Shown piece by piece: positions 9,054-18,020 of a DNA stretch of 64,000 nt (its first letter is position 1; each line of letters begins with the position of its first letter). Source of the stretch: JACKJA01 sp050297015 (GTDB lineage: Bacteria; Pseudomonadota; Alphaproteobacteria; Micavibrionales; Micavibrionaceae); the NCBI GenBank assembly GCA_050297015.1, contig JBNKRZ010000023.1, positions 1 to 64,000 of the forward strand. Reading direction: 5' to 3'. The notes under the pieces were generated by a model that saw nothing but the letters and a program-made list of their open reading frames with translations, was not told where the DNA came from and made no database searches. The translations under genes were made by a program, and so were the position numbers.

Positions 9054-11854
9054 TCTTTTGCTCCTTTCGCAAGATCGGCCTTGACCCCTTGCGAAAGTCC
9101 GCCGACACCACTGCGCAATTGCCCCATAACCTGTTGACCGCCCATAAAGGTGCTCCCGATCATATTGACATCTTCAGCCGCCTGCTCGCTAAAGCTCGTG
9201 ACACTTGCCCCCATCCAGCGCAGGAGTTGGTTCGGAATCAAATCAACCAGCTTGAATGAAGCGTTCGCCAGCATATAAACAACAATGGCATACAGCACCG
9301 TATAGAAAAATTGATCGACAACGCCACGGAAAGATTCAACAGCGCCAGCCCCGGAAGGTTGCAGACTATTCATATCAAACCCCCCGACATTAGAAATAGC
9401 CAAATCCCATATTTCGTGAAGAACATGAACCTGTGCGGAAAAAATCAACATGCCGGCTAGCAAACCAAATATAATCAAAATCGGCCGCAAGAAAATCTCA
9501 AGGATCAAGAAATAACCGTGCATGGCCGCCTCACCCGGCAGTCCCTCACCATCTATACGAATATGGGCAAGCGCCCATAAAGGCACACCAACCATGGCCT
9601 CAAATATCCCCTTTACCCAATTCCCAACGGCAAAGAAAAAATAAATGAAGGGCAGGAAAGGAACGACATAAAACAAAACAAACCCAATGCCCAGACCAAT
9701 GAAAGCAATCGTGCCCACAAAGCTTCCGATACTGCTGGCAATCGTACCGACAGACGACCAGTTTGCTAAGCTGGCAATCCCGCCCCCCACATGGGCGCCG
9801 ACCGATACAGCAATATTCACAACCGCGCTATCGACAAGGCTTTTCCCAATAGCAACCAATTGCGCCAAGGGATGAATGTCTGTATTATCAAACATATTAT
9901 AAAGCCCGTCCAAACCAAATAACGCCCGCACAGCATCAACGAAAAGGTTCCCTGTCGGTTTTTCGTTAAGTGTCTCCATAATCTTATATGTCTCACACAA
10001 CGCTCGCGCTTTACTCTTATCTCTGGGATCATCCAATTCGATCTTTTTCTCGTCCGAGGCATGAAGACAAAAATGCTCACCAATTTTCAGATCGCTATCC
10101 TGCCTTTCACGCGCCTTTAACGTTTGTTCCATAACATCCGGATAGGCTTTAACAATGGGCAAACTGTAAGCCGCACCAATAATCGCACCGTTAATTTGAG
10201 CAATTTTATTGTACCAAATCCCGGCGCCGGCCCAACCATGCTGCTTTAAATTAGCCGTCCATTCGGGATCAGACGCCGCATGTATGCTTGCCCTATCAAC
10301 GATCATCGCTAAAATATCCGCATACCACTTATTCGCATATGTATCCAATGCCGCCCGCGTAGGGATATTTGCACCACTAACCTGCAAAGCCGCCGGGAGA
10401 GAACTCCCTCCAGCCCCGGAACAAATTTGACTAATCCTTGCAGGATCACTCGTTGTAAATTCATGCTCCCCCAATTTCAGAGCCAAAGCACATCCCCAAC
10501 CGCGAAAACGCTCATCATTCCACATGACTTGCACCATCTGATACAATGCCCGGTGTATACATGCCGCCCCGGATTCAGAAGAATCACAAAAACTAGTTAC
10601 ATCCACCGTCGCCGAACCACCCATATAAGTGGGATCATCTATCTTGTGCGTATGAATCAGAATATCCCCGCACAACGATTTCACAGAGCCGTTTAGTTCC
10701 GAATAACTGGTCTCATTCCGTTCACCGAACCGAATAAGAATATCGCTATAATCAGAAAATTGAAGCGCGGCACCATAAGTAGAAGAAGCTGAAACCAGCT
10801 CAAGAGGCATGGACGTCATAGCCGACCCCTTAAGCACCCAGGCATTAACAACGGGTGGGGTGCTGGAGCTGGATGTAGCTGTATTCGGCATCAGATATTC
10901 CAGATAACGGCACGTATGCATAGCCAGAACATAGGAAAATAACGTATTGATTTCAGGCGGATTAGGAGTGGCGACCATGGAGGCCGGGTTACCCATCTGC
11001 GTTCCCCCGGAAACCGTTCCGTTATCAACAAACGTATTCCATCCGTTTGTTGCAAAACCAGACCCCCATTTAGCCGCGTACAAAACAATGTACTGAGCGG
11101 AATTTAAACCTATCGGCATCGGGACCAAAAGGCCCAGAGCCACGACCATCCTGATCGGTGCCCATACATGGTTAAAGCGTTTCCCCAGCGGCGTACCTGT
11201 TTGCATCGTCTCCGCAAGCACCGCAAAAACAAAATATAGAAAAATCAGAAGCCCAATAACCATCAAGCCTGTGCTATATATCCCGAACATCTGATGTAGT
11301 GCGATATGGAACGGCATAACAGAATCGGCTTGCTGCACAACATCAAAGGTACAATTTATACCCAGATCCATAACACAGGAATATTCTGATAAAGGACCTG
11401 TAAAAACACCTTGTACGCCAAACACCCGGTCGAGAAGGATAAAGGCTATATCTTGTTCCGGCGCTTGTGTAACAAACAAATCAACAAAACTGGTTGGCAT
11501 AGCCGCATGGGCGGCCCCCATGACCAACCCCAAAAGCAAAAAGGCAATCTGGGCCATCAAAAGTACAAATCCCGTCAACAAAATGACAAAGATTAATATC
11601 TGGTCCAGATTCTCTTTCTTAAAAGAAAGATGATGAAAGGCCTCGGCCAGAACATGCCGCACACCAAAACGCTCAACATTGGCCGCATTCAAATAAGGAT
11701 GGCCCGGCGGCAAAAGCCCCGCCGCCTTGAAGATCTGAGCCATAAACAGGGCCACATAACCAAAGCCGGTAAACAATAACGTATGAATGCGCGGCAATAC
11801 CGACGGCATCATAAAATAGCTAAAAACCTGTCCTTTTGTTACATTACCGATCAT
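9050..11854 (-). CDS. DotA/TraY-like integral membrane protein, paralogue 2
   Basis: A 934-residue member of the same family as its two neighbours. The N-terminal block (GHPYLNAANVERFGVRHVL) leads to a hydrophobic segment ending AHA at residues 115-117. The middle soluble region carries GWAGAGIWYNKIAQINGA, and the C-terminal membrane cluster carries PFLPFIYFFFAVG and MVGVPLWALAHIRIDGEG. The central loop is Cys-richer than in paralogue 3 (for example a CDSSESGAACIH segment), and differs strongly between paralogues while the membrane core is nearly identical. Translation is coupled to paralogue 3 through ATGA. The gap from paralogue 1 is 28 bases and holds a GAGAAA-type ribosome-binding site. 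DotA is an inner-membrane component needed for type IVB secretion in Legionella; that role here is inference. Confidence 0.75.
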   Translation of the reverse strand: MIGNVTKGQVFSYFMMPSVLPRIHTLLFTGFGYVALFMAQIFKAAGLLPPGHPYLNAANVERFGVRHVLAEAFHHLSFKKENLDQILIFVILLTGFVLLMAQIAFLLLGLVMGAAHAAMPTSFVDLFVTQAPEQDIAFILLDRVFGVQGVFTGPLSEYSCVMDLGINCTFDVVQQADSVMPFHIALHQMFGIYSTGLMVIGLLIFLYFVFAVLAETMQTGTPLGKRFNHVWAPIRMVVALGLLVPMPIGLNSAQYIVLYAAKWGSGFATNGWNTFVDNGTVSGGTQMGNPASMVATPNPPEINTLFSYVLAMHTCRYLEYLMPNTATSSSSTPPVVNAWVLKGSAMTSMPLELVSASSTYGAALQFSDYSDILIRFGERNETSYSELNGSVKSLCGDILIHTHKIDDPTYMGGSATVDVTSFCDSSESGAACIHRALYQMVQVMWNDERFRGWGCALALKLGEHEFTTSDPARISQICSGAGGSSLPAALQVSGANIPTRAALDTYANKWYADILAMIVDRASIHAASDPEWTANLKQHGWAGAGIWYNKIAQINGAIIGAAYSLPIVKAYPDVMEQTLKARERQDSDLKIGEHFCLHASDEKKIELDDPRDKSKARALCETYKIMETLNEKPTGNLFVDAVRALFGLDGLYNMFDNTDIHPLAQLVAIGKSLVDSAVVNIAVSVGAHVGGGIASLANWSSVGTIASSIGSFVGTIAFIGLGIGFVLFYVVPFLPFIYFFFAVGNWVKGIFEAMVGVPLWALAHIRIDGEGLPGEAAMHGYFLILEIFLRPILIIFGLLAGMLIFSAQVHVLHEIWDLAISNVGGFDMNSLQPSGAGAVESFRGVVDQFFYTVLYAIVVYMLANASFKLVDLIPNQLLRWMGASVTSFSEQAAEDVNMIGSTFMGGQQVMGQLRSGVGGLSQGVKADLAKGAKE

Positions 11855-11882
11855 CTAGTTTCTCTTTTTCGCCCCTGTTAAT

Positions 11883-14750
11883 TTATGACCCCGATATAGT
11901 CGAAGAGGTTTTATTCGAACGCAATAAATTGCCCACAGCACCCGCCGTCTGACCACCGGCCCGCGCTCCTTCCGCCATCGCGCCGACAGCCTGATTTGCC
12001 ATGCTCGAACCGCTATAGGCCGCATAGCGCACAAGCCCCTGACTGGGATCATCACGATCGTCTGCAAAGGAAGGTGTCGAAGAGCCAAACCAGCGCAAAA
12101 TGCCCTGCGGCACCTTGTCTATCATTTTAAAAGACGCCATCGCCATCATGTAAACCACCAAAGTATACATGATCGTAAAGAAGAATTTATCAATAGCGCC
12201 ACGTTGAAACGAAAGGCCCAAAACATCATTCGTTGCCGTCGGATCCGGATCACCAAAACCGGCCATGTTAGAAAGCACCAAATCAAACATCCCATTAAAC
12301 GTTCGCACCATGGCGGTAAAAACAATCATCCCCGCCAAAAGGCCGAAAACTGTCAAAATCGGACGGATGAAGATTTCTAAAATAAGGTAATAGCCATTCA
12401 CAGCCGATTCACCCGGCAGACCATCACCGTCAATCCGTAAATGAGCCAGCGCCCATAAAGGCACACCAACCATTGCTTCAAAAATCGTCTTGACCCAGCT
12501 TCCTACCGCGAAGAAAAAGTAAATAAAGGGAAGGAACGGCAAAACGTAATAGAGCAAAAAGCCCGCCGTCAAGCCAATCGACACAAACGAAACGTACAAA
12601 GAGCTAATGCCCTGTGCGGTTGCCGCACCGGGGACATCCAGAATTTCCAACATCCCATGCATCGCAGATCCCCCAAGCGCCACCATCAGGTTTCCAATCG
12701 CATGGTCCAAAATACTTTTGCCTGCCGCTGTTAATTGTGCCAACGGGTGAACGGGTGGCGGCGTCGAACCCGCATAAAGACCCGTCACGGCTGTGTAAAT
12801 GCGGTCGCTGTTACGCATAGCAACAAGCCCATCCAAACCGAATATAGCATTGGCAATATCAACCAAAACCTGGCCGCTGGGTTTCTCGCCAGCCGGAGTC
12901 AATGTATCAGCAACAGTCCAGTACTGATAAACATCGTTCAGCCCTCTGGCAAATCTCAGCTCTCCATCCTTTAATTCGATTTTTCCGTCCTTAACGTCCG
13001 GATTATACATATCGTTGACACTGTTTTTCTTAACCGCCGCACGCCGCAGCTCTTTTACTTCTTCCATGACCTTGGGCATCAGCGCCACAGAAGGTACATT
13101 GAAAACCGCAGAGGACAAAGCGCCGTTCCATTCGGAAATTTTATTATACCAAATGCCGGCCCCGGCCCAACCACGGTTAAGAACATCTGTTTGTACACTC
13201 AGATCCAAAACAGCCGGACTAGTCATAGCGGCGTAACCAACAATAGAACCCGAATTAAAAATCATCTGAAAATGATTGTTCCGGTCCTGTTTAAAACTAT
13301 TATCAGGTAATTCACCGGCGCCCTTATCGCCAATAGAAGGGGCCACCGCTAAAGCATCAGACTTCAGATGCTTTTGCACAACGCGATCACCAAGAGCTGC
13401 CAACTCCGCATCATCCCACATATAAAGACTGTAATAATAATAGAGCATCGCGACGAACTGCGTCCCCAAATACGCCGAAGAAGAGACAGGAACGGACAGC
13501 TCGCCACATGTTGGTTCAATCCCGCCATCAAAAGAGGAATATTCACTGTTATCGGCGGCCGCCACACCCGGCATGCTGGCAGATCCACCCCCGGCCCGGC
13601 CGCCATCATGACCGAAAACAATACGAATATTCTTGCCACCATAAAATCCTAAAGCACTATTCACAGTTGGGGGGGTAATAGGAGGACCATAAGAACCATC
13701 AAAATAAAGCGGCGCCGCGTACGTGACCTCAGCCGCCAAATCATCCTTAACAAGATAGGGTCTAATATGTTTGGTAATACCAGAAGCGGTCCGGCTATCT
13801 TCTTCATAAAGCTTCTTACAAGCGACAGCCACCGACATAAAACGTAAAAGCCCCTGTATATCGGGCACTTTAGGACGAGCAATTAACTGTGCATTACCAT
13901 TAACCCCCAAAGCATTAGGACTTCCCGCCGTTGTATTGGTCGCCAAATTGTCATTAAACATAATCCATGCATGTGTCCCAAAATTAGAGCCAATCTTGGC
14001 CGCATACAAAACAATATACTGCGCGGAATTTAAGCCGTAATTAATCGGCACCAAAAGCCCCAGTGCCACCACAAGGCGGATCGGTGCCCAAACATGGGCA
14101 AAACGCTGTCCGAACGGTGTTCCACTTTGTGCCGTTTCGGCAACCACAACCATGATGTAGTAAAGCAAAATTAAAACCGCGATCACCAACATGGCGATAC
14201 TGTAGAAATGCAACAAAGCATGAAGCCCCCGGTTAAAGGGCGGAATCGCAGTCGCTACATTCGGATCAAACTGGGAATTATACAAATTGGGAATCGCAAA
14301 TATTTTATCGAGCAGCATAAAAGCAATATCATTGTCCGGCACGATACCCGGCGTGAAGACCTGCGCAAAAGCCGGCTGGATAACGAACCCCCACACCAAA
14401 ATAACAAATTGCATAATCAGCAAAACAAAACCGGATAATAAAGCCAGAAAAATAATAATCTGATCTGCGTTCTTCCAACTGAATTTTAAATTTTTTGCAG
14501 CTTCAGCGATCACATGGCGCACACCGAAACGACCCTTATTGGCGGGATTAAGATAGGGATGCCCCGGCGGCAAAAGACGCGCCATCGCATAGATCAAGGC
14601 CATCAAATGCGCAAGCCAACCAAAACCTTCTTGGGAAAAATCTTTAACGCGTGGCACAATCCCCGGCAAAAGCGTATAGCTTAAAACCTGCCCCGGCTTA
14701 ACTTTAAGTCTTTGTATTTTATACAATTTTCCCCCGCCCGGATGTGACAA
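11883..14750 (-). CDS. DotA/TraY-like integral membrane protein, paralogue 1
   Basis: The first and longest (955 residues) of the three tandem paralogues. It shows GHPYLNPANKGRFGVRHVI, a hydrophobic segment ending AFA at 127-129, a long soluble loop containing GWAGAGIWYNKISEWNGA, and a C-terminal membrane cluster with PFLPFIYFFFAVGSW and MVGVPLWALAHLRIDG. The tail after about residue 890 is rich in Ala, Gly and Ser. The start is uncertain: 14750 is a TTG, and a second TTG eight codons in (14726) has GGGGGA just upstream, so the true protein may be slightly shorter. The three genes form one minus-strand operon; its promoter should lie in 14751-14932. No DotB, IcmE or VirB homologue is visible nearby. 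Confidence 0.75.
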   Translation of the reverse strand: MSHPGGGKLYKIQRLKVKPGQVLSYTLLPGIVPRVKDFSQEGFGWLAHLMALIYAMARLLPPGHPYLNPANKGRFGVRHVIAEAAKNLKFSWKNADQIIIFLALLSGFVLLIMQFVILVWGFVIQPAFAQVFTPGIVPDNDIAFMLLDKIFAIPNLYNSQFDPNVATAIPPFNRGLHALLHFYSIAMLVIAVLILLYYIMVVVAETAQSGTPFGQRFAHVWAPIRLVVALGLLVPINYGLNSAQYIVLYAAKIGSNFGTHAWIMFNDNLATNTTAGSPNALGVNGNAQLIARPKVPDIQGLLRFMSVAVACKKLYEEDSRTASGITKHIRPYLVKDDLAAEVTYAAPLYFDGSYGPPITPPTVNSALGFYGGKNIRIVFGHDGGRAGGGSASMPGVAAADNSEYSSFDGGIEPTCGELSVPVSSSAYLGTQFVAMLYYYYSLYMWDDAELAALGDRVVQKHLKSDALAVAPSIGDKGAGELPDNSFKQDRNNHFQMIFNSGSIVGYAAMTSPAVLDLSVQTDVLNRGWAGAGIWYNKISEWNGALSSAVFNVPSVALMPKVMEEVKELRRAAVKKNSVNDMYNPDVKDGKIELKDGELRFARGLNDVYQYWTVADTLTPAGEKPSGQVLVDIANAIFGLDGLVAMRNSDRIYTAVTGLYAGSTPPPVHPLAQLTAAGKSILDHAIGNLMVALGGSAMHGMLEILDVPGAATAQGISSLYVSFVSIGLTAGFLLYYVLPFLPFIYFFFAVGSWVKTIFEAMVGVPLWALAHLRIDGDGLPGESAVNGYYLILEIFIRPILTVFGLLAGMIVFTAMVRTFNGMFDLVLSNMAGFGDPDPTATNDVLGLSFQRGAIDKFFFTIMYTLVVYMMAMASFKMIDKVPQGILRWFGSSTPSFADDRDDPSQGLVRYAAYSGSSMANQAVGAMAEGARAGGQTAGAVGNLLRSNKTSSTISGS

Positions 14751-14877
14751 TCACAACGCACTAAACGGTATAATAACCCGAAAATAGATAAAATTTTATT
14801 AAATTTGCGTTCCAAGCCCGATTTTTTGTTATTTGCCTGTAGGTTGAAGGAAAAAGATATAAAACCAACACCATGCA

Positions 14878-14901
14878 GAGGAAGGTTTTTTTTCCTTCCT
14901 C
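14878..14901. terminator. 8-bp hairpin between ettA and the DotA-like operon
   Basis: GAGGAAGG (14878-14885) and CCTTCCTC (14894-14901) form a perfect 8-bp stem around an eight-base all-T loop (all-A on the minus strand). It sits about 30 bases past the ettA stop and may terminate ettA transcription before the DotA-like operon. No run of U follows the stem on the minus strand, so the terminator call is weak. Confidence 0.35.
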
Positions 14902-14932
14902 ACTGGCATTAAATATAGCCATTCTATAATCG

Positions 14933-16612
14933 TTACCCGGCCTTACGAAGCGGTTTGTATTTAATGCGGTGCGGCTGATCGGCGTCGCGTCCGAGGCGAC
15001 GGTGCAAATCTTTTTCGTAGTCCTCGTAATTCCCTTCAAACCATTCAACGTGGGAATCGCCTTCAAAAGCCAGAATATGCGTTGCCAGCCGGTCGAGAAA
15101 CGCCCGGTCGTGCGAGGTCACAAGCACGCACCCCGGAAAGCACTCCAGCGCCTCTTCAAGGGCGGAAAGAGTCTCCGTATCCAGATCGTTGGTCGGTTCA
15201 TCAAGGATTAAAACATTCGCGCCGCTTTTCAGCATTTTGGCAAGGTGTACGCGATTGCGCTGACCGCCGGAAAGGCTGCCAACCTTTTGCTGCTGGTCGC
15301 CGCCCTTAAATCCGAAAGATGCGGTGTACGCGCGTGACTGTACGTCTATTTTTCCGAGCTTCAGGAAATCAAGACCATCGGAGATTTCCTCCCACACGTT
15401 CTTGTTCGGGTCGAGCGCATCGCGGCTTTGATCGACATAGCCAAGCTGCACAGTCTCCCCGATTTCAATGCTGCCGCTATCGGGCTGTTCTACGCCCGTA
15501 ATCATCTTGAACAGGGTTGATTTCCCCGCGCCGTTCGGCCCGACAACCCCAACAATACCCCCCGGGGGCAATTTGAAATTCAGCTCTTCGATCAACAAAC
15601 GGTCGCCAAATCCTTTGGACAGGTTTTTGGCTTCGATAACTGTTCCACCGAGCCGTTCCGGCGTCGGGATAATAATCTGGGTTGAGCGCGCATCCTGTTT
15701 TTGTGATTGTGCCAGCAAATCTTCATAGGAATTAATCCGTGCCTTGGATTTAGCCTGCCGCGCTTTGGCGCCCTGACGGATCCATTCCAGCTCCCGATCC
15801 AGCGTTTTCTGGCGCGATTTTTCTTCGCGGGCCTCTTGCTCCAAACGTTTGCGCTTGGATTCCAGATAAACGGAATAATTTCCTTCATACGGAATCCCCG
15901 CCCCACGGTCGACTTCCAAAATCCAGCCCGTCACATTGTCGAGGAAATAACGATCGTGCGTAACCATCACAACCGCCCCGGCATATTCCTTCAAATGCCG
16001 CTGAAGCCATGCCACGCTTTCGGCATCGAGGTGGTTGGTCGGTTCATCAAGAAGGAGCAAATCGGGCTTTTCAAGCAAAAGCCGCGCCAGTGCCACCCGG
16101 CGTTTTTCACCGCCGGACAAGTTCGTCACAGCCGCATCACCCGGCGGACAGCGCAGCGCTTCCATCGCCATTTCCACCGTCCGGTCGATTTCCCAGCCGT
16201 CCGCCGCATCGATTTCTTCCTGCAATTCGCCCATTTCAGCCATCAAAGCGTCATAATCCGCATCCGGCTCCGCCATTTCCATACCAATAGCGTTATAGCG
16301 ATCAACCTTGGCCTTGATAGGGCCGAGCCCCTCCAGCACGTTTTCCTGCACCGTTTTGCTTTCATCAAGATGTGGTTCCTGTGGCAGATAGCCGACCTTT
16401 GCACCGTCTGCCGCCCAAGCCTCACCGGAATAATCTTTATCCGCTCCGGCCATAATACGCAGCAAAGTCGATTTCCCCGCGCCGTTCGGCCCCAGCACCC
16501 CAATCTTCGCACCGGGGATAAAGCTGAGCGTTATGTTCTCCAAAACCTTTTTCCCGCCGGAATAAGCCTTGGTCAGACCATTCATCACGTAAACATATTG
16601 ATATGAAGCCAT
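14933..16612 (-). CDS. ettA: Energy-dependent translational throttle protein EttA (ABC-F)
   Basis: EttA is a soluble ABC-F ATPase that binds the ribosomal E site and gates entry into elongation according to the ATP/ADP ratio. The 559-residue protein has two ABC domains: Walker A GPNGAGKST in each, signature motifs LSGGEKRRVALA and LSGGQRNRVHLA, and Walker B LLLLDEPTNHLD and VLILDEPTNDLD. The arm insertion and basic linker between the domains are present, and the C-terminus with RIKYKPL is typical of EttA rather than Uup. The ATG at 16612 has AAAAGGA upstream; a TTG at 16642 is less likely. It is divergent from the TerA-like gene, with a shared promoter gap at 16613-16689. Confidence 0.95.
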   Translation of the reverse strand: MASYQYVYVMNGLTKAYSGGKKVLENITLSFIPGAKIGVLGPNGAGKSTLLRIMAGADKDYSGEAWAADGAKVGYLPQEPHLDESKTVQENVLEGLGPIKAKVDRYNAIGMEMAEPDADYDALMAEMGELQEEIDAADGWEIDRTVEMAMEALRCPPGDAAVTNLSGGEKRRVALARLLLEKPDLLLLDEPTNHLDAESVAWLQRHLKEYAGAVVMVTHDRYFLDNVTGWILEVDRGAGIPYEGNYSVYLESKRKRLEQEAREEKSRQKTLDRELEWIRQGAKARQAKSKARINSYEDLLAQSQKQDARSTQIIIPTPERLGGTVIEAKNLSKGFGDRLLIEELNFKLPPGGIVGVVGPNGAGKSTLFKMITGVEQPDSGSIEIGETVQLGYVDQSRDALDPNKNVWEEISDGLDFLKLGKIDVQSRAYTASFGFKGGDQQQKVGSLSGGQRNRVHLAKMLKSGANVLILDEPTNDLDTETLSALEEALECFPGCVLVTSHDRAFLDRLATHILAFEGDSHVEWFEGNYEDYEKDLHRRLGRDADQPHRIKYKPLRKAG

Positions 16613-16689
16613 TGTTTTTCCTTTTTTGATTTTCCGGTGCAATCAGTTATGATCTAGTCTTATAGAGCGTAAGGTAAAGGATATCAATC

Positions 16690-17445
16690 ATGTCACGTGA
16701 AAATCTATCTGCTGATTCTCTGGCCGAAGCCACACGCGGGCGCGCCAAATTTTCGGGCCACGGCCGCTCTTTAGGAGCATCCGGTTACAAAGTCGAAGGC
16801 GAAGACAAGGATTGCGAATTTCTCTCCGGCTCTGGTCAGACGGCCATCATCAACCCGCGCGAAGGCGGCTTTGGTAAAATCCATATCGGCGCGGCATGGG
16901 ATCAAATGCGCGTGGCCGTTAAGCAAAACATGCTCGACAAGGCCTTAAAACGCCGCCGCTCGAAACTAAAGGATATTGATCTGGATCTTGGGTGCCTTTA
17001 TGAATTGCAAGACGGCACGCGCGGCGCTCTGCAAGCCTTTGGCGAATTATATGGTGCCTTCAACGAGCCGCCCTTTATCCACCATTCCGGAGATGAGCGC
17101 GAAGGCGATGAAGAGGGCGATGATGAATATCTTGAAATAAACGGCGCACACTGGCCGGATATCAAACGCCTGTTGGTGTACGTCTATATTTATGACGGCG
17201 CGCCGCACTGGAAATCCGTTAAACCGCAAATCCAGATTCGCGTACCCGGTGAAACCCCCATGATTGTCACACCATCCGCCGCCAAAAGCCGCTTGCCGAT
17301 CTGCGTGATCGGGGCCGTTGAAAATGTCAGGAACGGTATCAAACTGGAAAACTTCACTGAATACTACCCCGGCCACGCAGAGATGAGCCGCGCTTTCGGC
17401 TGGGGGCTGTCATGGGAAGACGGGGAAAAAGACCCCCAAAATTGA
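16690..17445 (+). CDS. TerA-like protein of the TerD superfamily
   Basis: A 251-residue soluble protein with one TerD-type domain at about residues 75-175. The segment DLDLGCLYELQDGTRGALQ and the acidic calcium-binding-like loop SGDEREGDEEGDDEYLEING resemble TerA of tellurite/stress (ter) clusters, and GWGLSW near the end also fits that family. TerD-family domains bind calcium. The first 50 residues look flexible. AAAGGA lies before the ATG. It stands alone before the two inserted elements at 17577-18018, with an antiporter and a TerD gene following. The specific role (tellurite, membrane stress, phage) cannot be told from sequence. Confidence 0.8.
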   Translation: MSRENLSADSLAEATRGRAKFSGHGRSLGASGYKVEGEDKDCEFLSGSGQTAIINPREGGFGKIHIGAAWDQMRVAVKQNMLDKALKRRRSKLKDIDLDLGCLYELQDGTRGALQAFGELYGAFNEPPFIHHSGDEREGDEEGDDEYLEINGAHWPDIKRLLVYVYIYDGAPHWKSVKPQIQIRVPGETPMIVTPSAAKSRLPICVIGAVENVRNGIKLENFTEYYPGHAEMSRAFGWGLSWEDGEKDPQN

Positions 17446-17576
17446 ATGACTGTAAAAACATACACTGCCCTATAAATCCCGCTTTCACCCACGCCGCTTT
17501 TCCCTTATCCTTGGGGGTAAAGTATAAAGAGCAAGTGCAATAAAATAACGGCACTGCCAATAAAAATGGAAACGGC

Positions 17577-17742
17577 TAGATACTGTAGTCACGTGTTATG
17601 CCTATTTCTGTTCGTTTTTCAGATAAAAGGATCAAGTTTTTGGTCCACAGGACATGCCAAAGCATATTCAAGGAGCAAAAACGATGATAACTTTATTTGA
17701 AAAACGAACAGAAATAGGCATAACACGTGACTACAGTATCTA
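17577..17742. mobile_element. MITE-like element 1, copy B
   Basis: This is a full 166-bp copy of the element at 5-170, again with perfect 43-bp terminal inverted repeats. It differs from copy A at three positions only. Two of these are partners in the stem (A-T in copy A at 21/154, G-C here), so pairing is kept; the third lies in the loop of the central small hairpin. The 19-codon frame (ATG at 17684) is kept, with Cys changed to Arg, and ends TAA at 17741-17743. Element 2 starts at the very next base. Confidence 0.85.
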
Positions 17743-18018
17743 AGGTCAGGACTCATTAATTTTGTACAATTCTGTTAAACATGAAAGGGCAAGATGCAAT
17801 GAAAACAAGTGAAAGCATAGCCAAAGCTATGATAAGCTTGTTTGAAAATGGAGATTGCTCTTTCATGTTTAACCGTCTATCCGGCGCGGTAAATTTTTGT
17901 ATTTATTTGCTCAAATCGCTTGAACGTAGCTTTGGCTATGCTTTGCACGATTTTTACAAATATCTATCAAAAATTTACGAACGCGCAGAATGGACATAAT
18001 TTAATGAGTCCTGACCCT
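17743..18018. mobile_element. Structured element 2, copy A
   Basis: About 276 bp, bounded by a 16-bp perfect terminal inverted repeat: GGTCAGGACTCATTAA (17744-17759) and its complement at 18001-18016. A second copy lies at 22086-22362. Inside are two long hairpin arms. Arm 1 pairs 17774-17792 with 17855-17873 (19 bp with one G-U) and encloses a small hairpin CATAGC/GCTATG (17816-17831). Arm 2 pairs 17889-17899 with 17968-17978 and encloses TAGC/GCTA (17927-17938). The two inner hairpins share a 16-base complementary sequence. It ends three bases before the antiporter start codon. Confidence 0.75.
17781..17999 (+). CDS. 72-residue open frame inside element 2, copy A (doubtful)
   Basis: The frame fills most of element 2 and is open in both copies. 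The predicted peptide has no recognised domain; it is rich in Lys, Phe and Ser. The two copies differ at 14 bases within the frame, giving nine amino-acid changes and only three silent codon changes, so there is no sign of selection on the protein. The ATG lies inside the stem of arm 1, and no clear ribosome-binding site precedes it. It is more likely a by-product of the structured element than a gene. Confidence 0.2.
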   Translation: MKGQDAMKTSESIAKAMISLFENGDCSFMFNRLSGAVNFCIYLLKSLERSFGYALHDFYKYLSKIYERAEWT

Positions 18019-18020
18019 AA

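Noticed and set aside
15707..16606. 299-codon plus-strand frame opposite ettA
   Set aside because: It is antisense to ettA, with no family match and shadow-like composition.
17438..17518. ACCCCCAA / TTGGGGGT inverted repeat as terminator of the TerA-like gene
   Set aside because: The 8-bp arms are 71 bases apart and no T run follows, so a functional terminator is unlikely.
17774..17942. Obligate RNA pseudoknot in element 2
   Set aside because: The interleaved 16-base complement is real, but each half is nearly self-complementary and can form its own small hairpin, so a pseudoknot is only one of two options.
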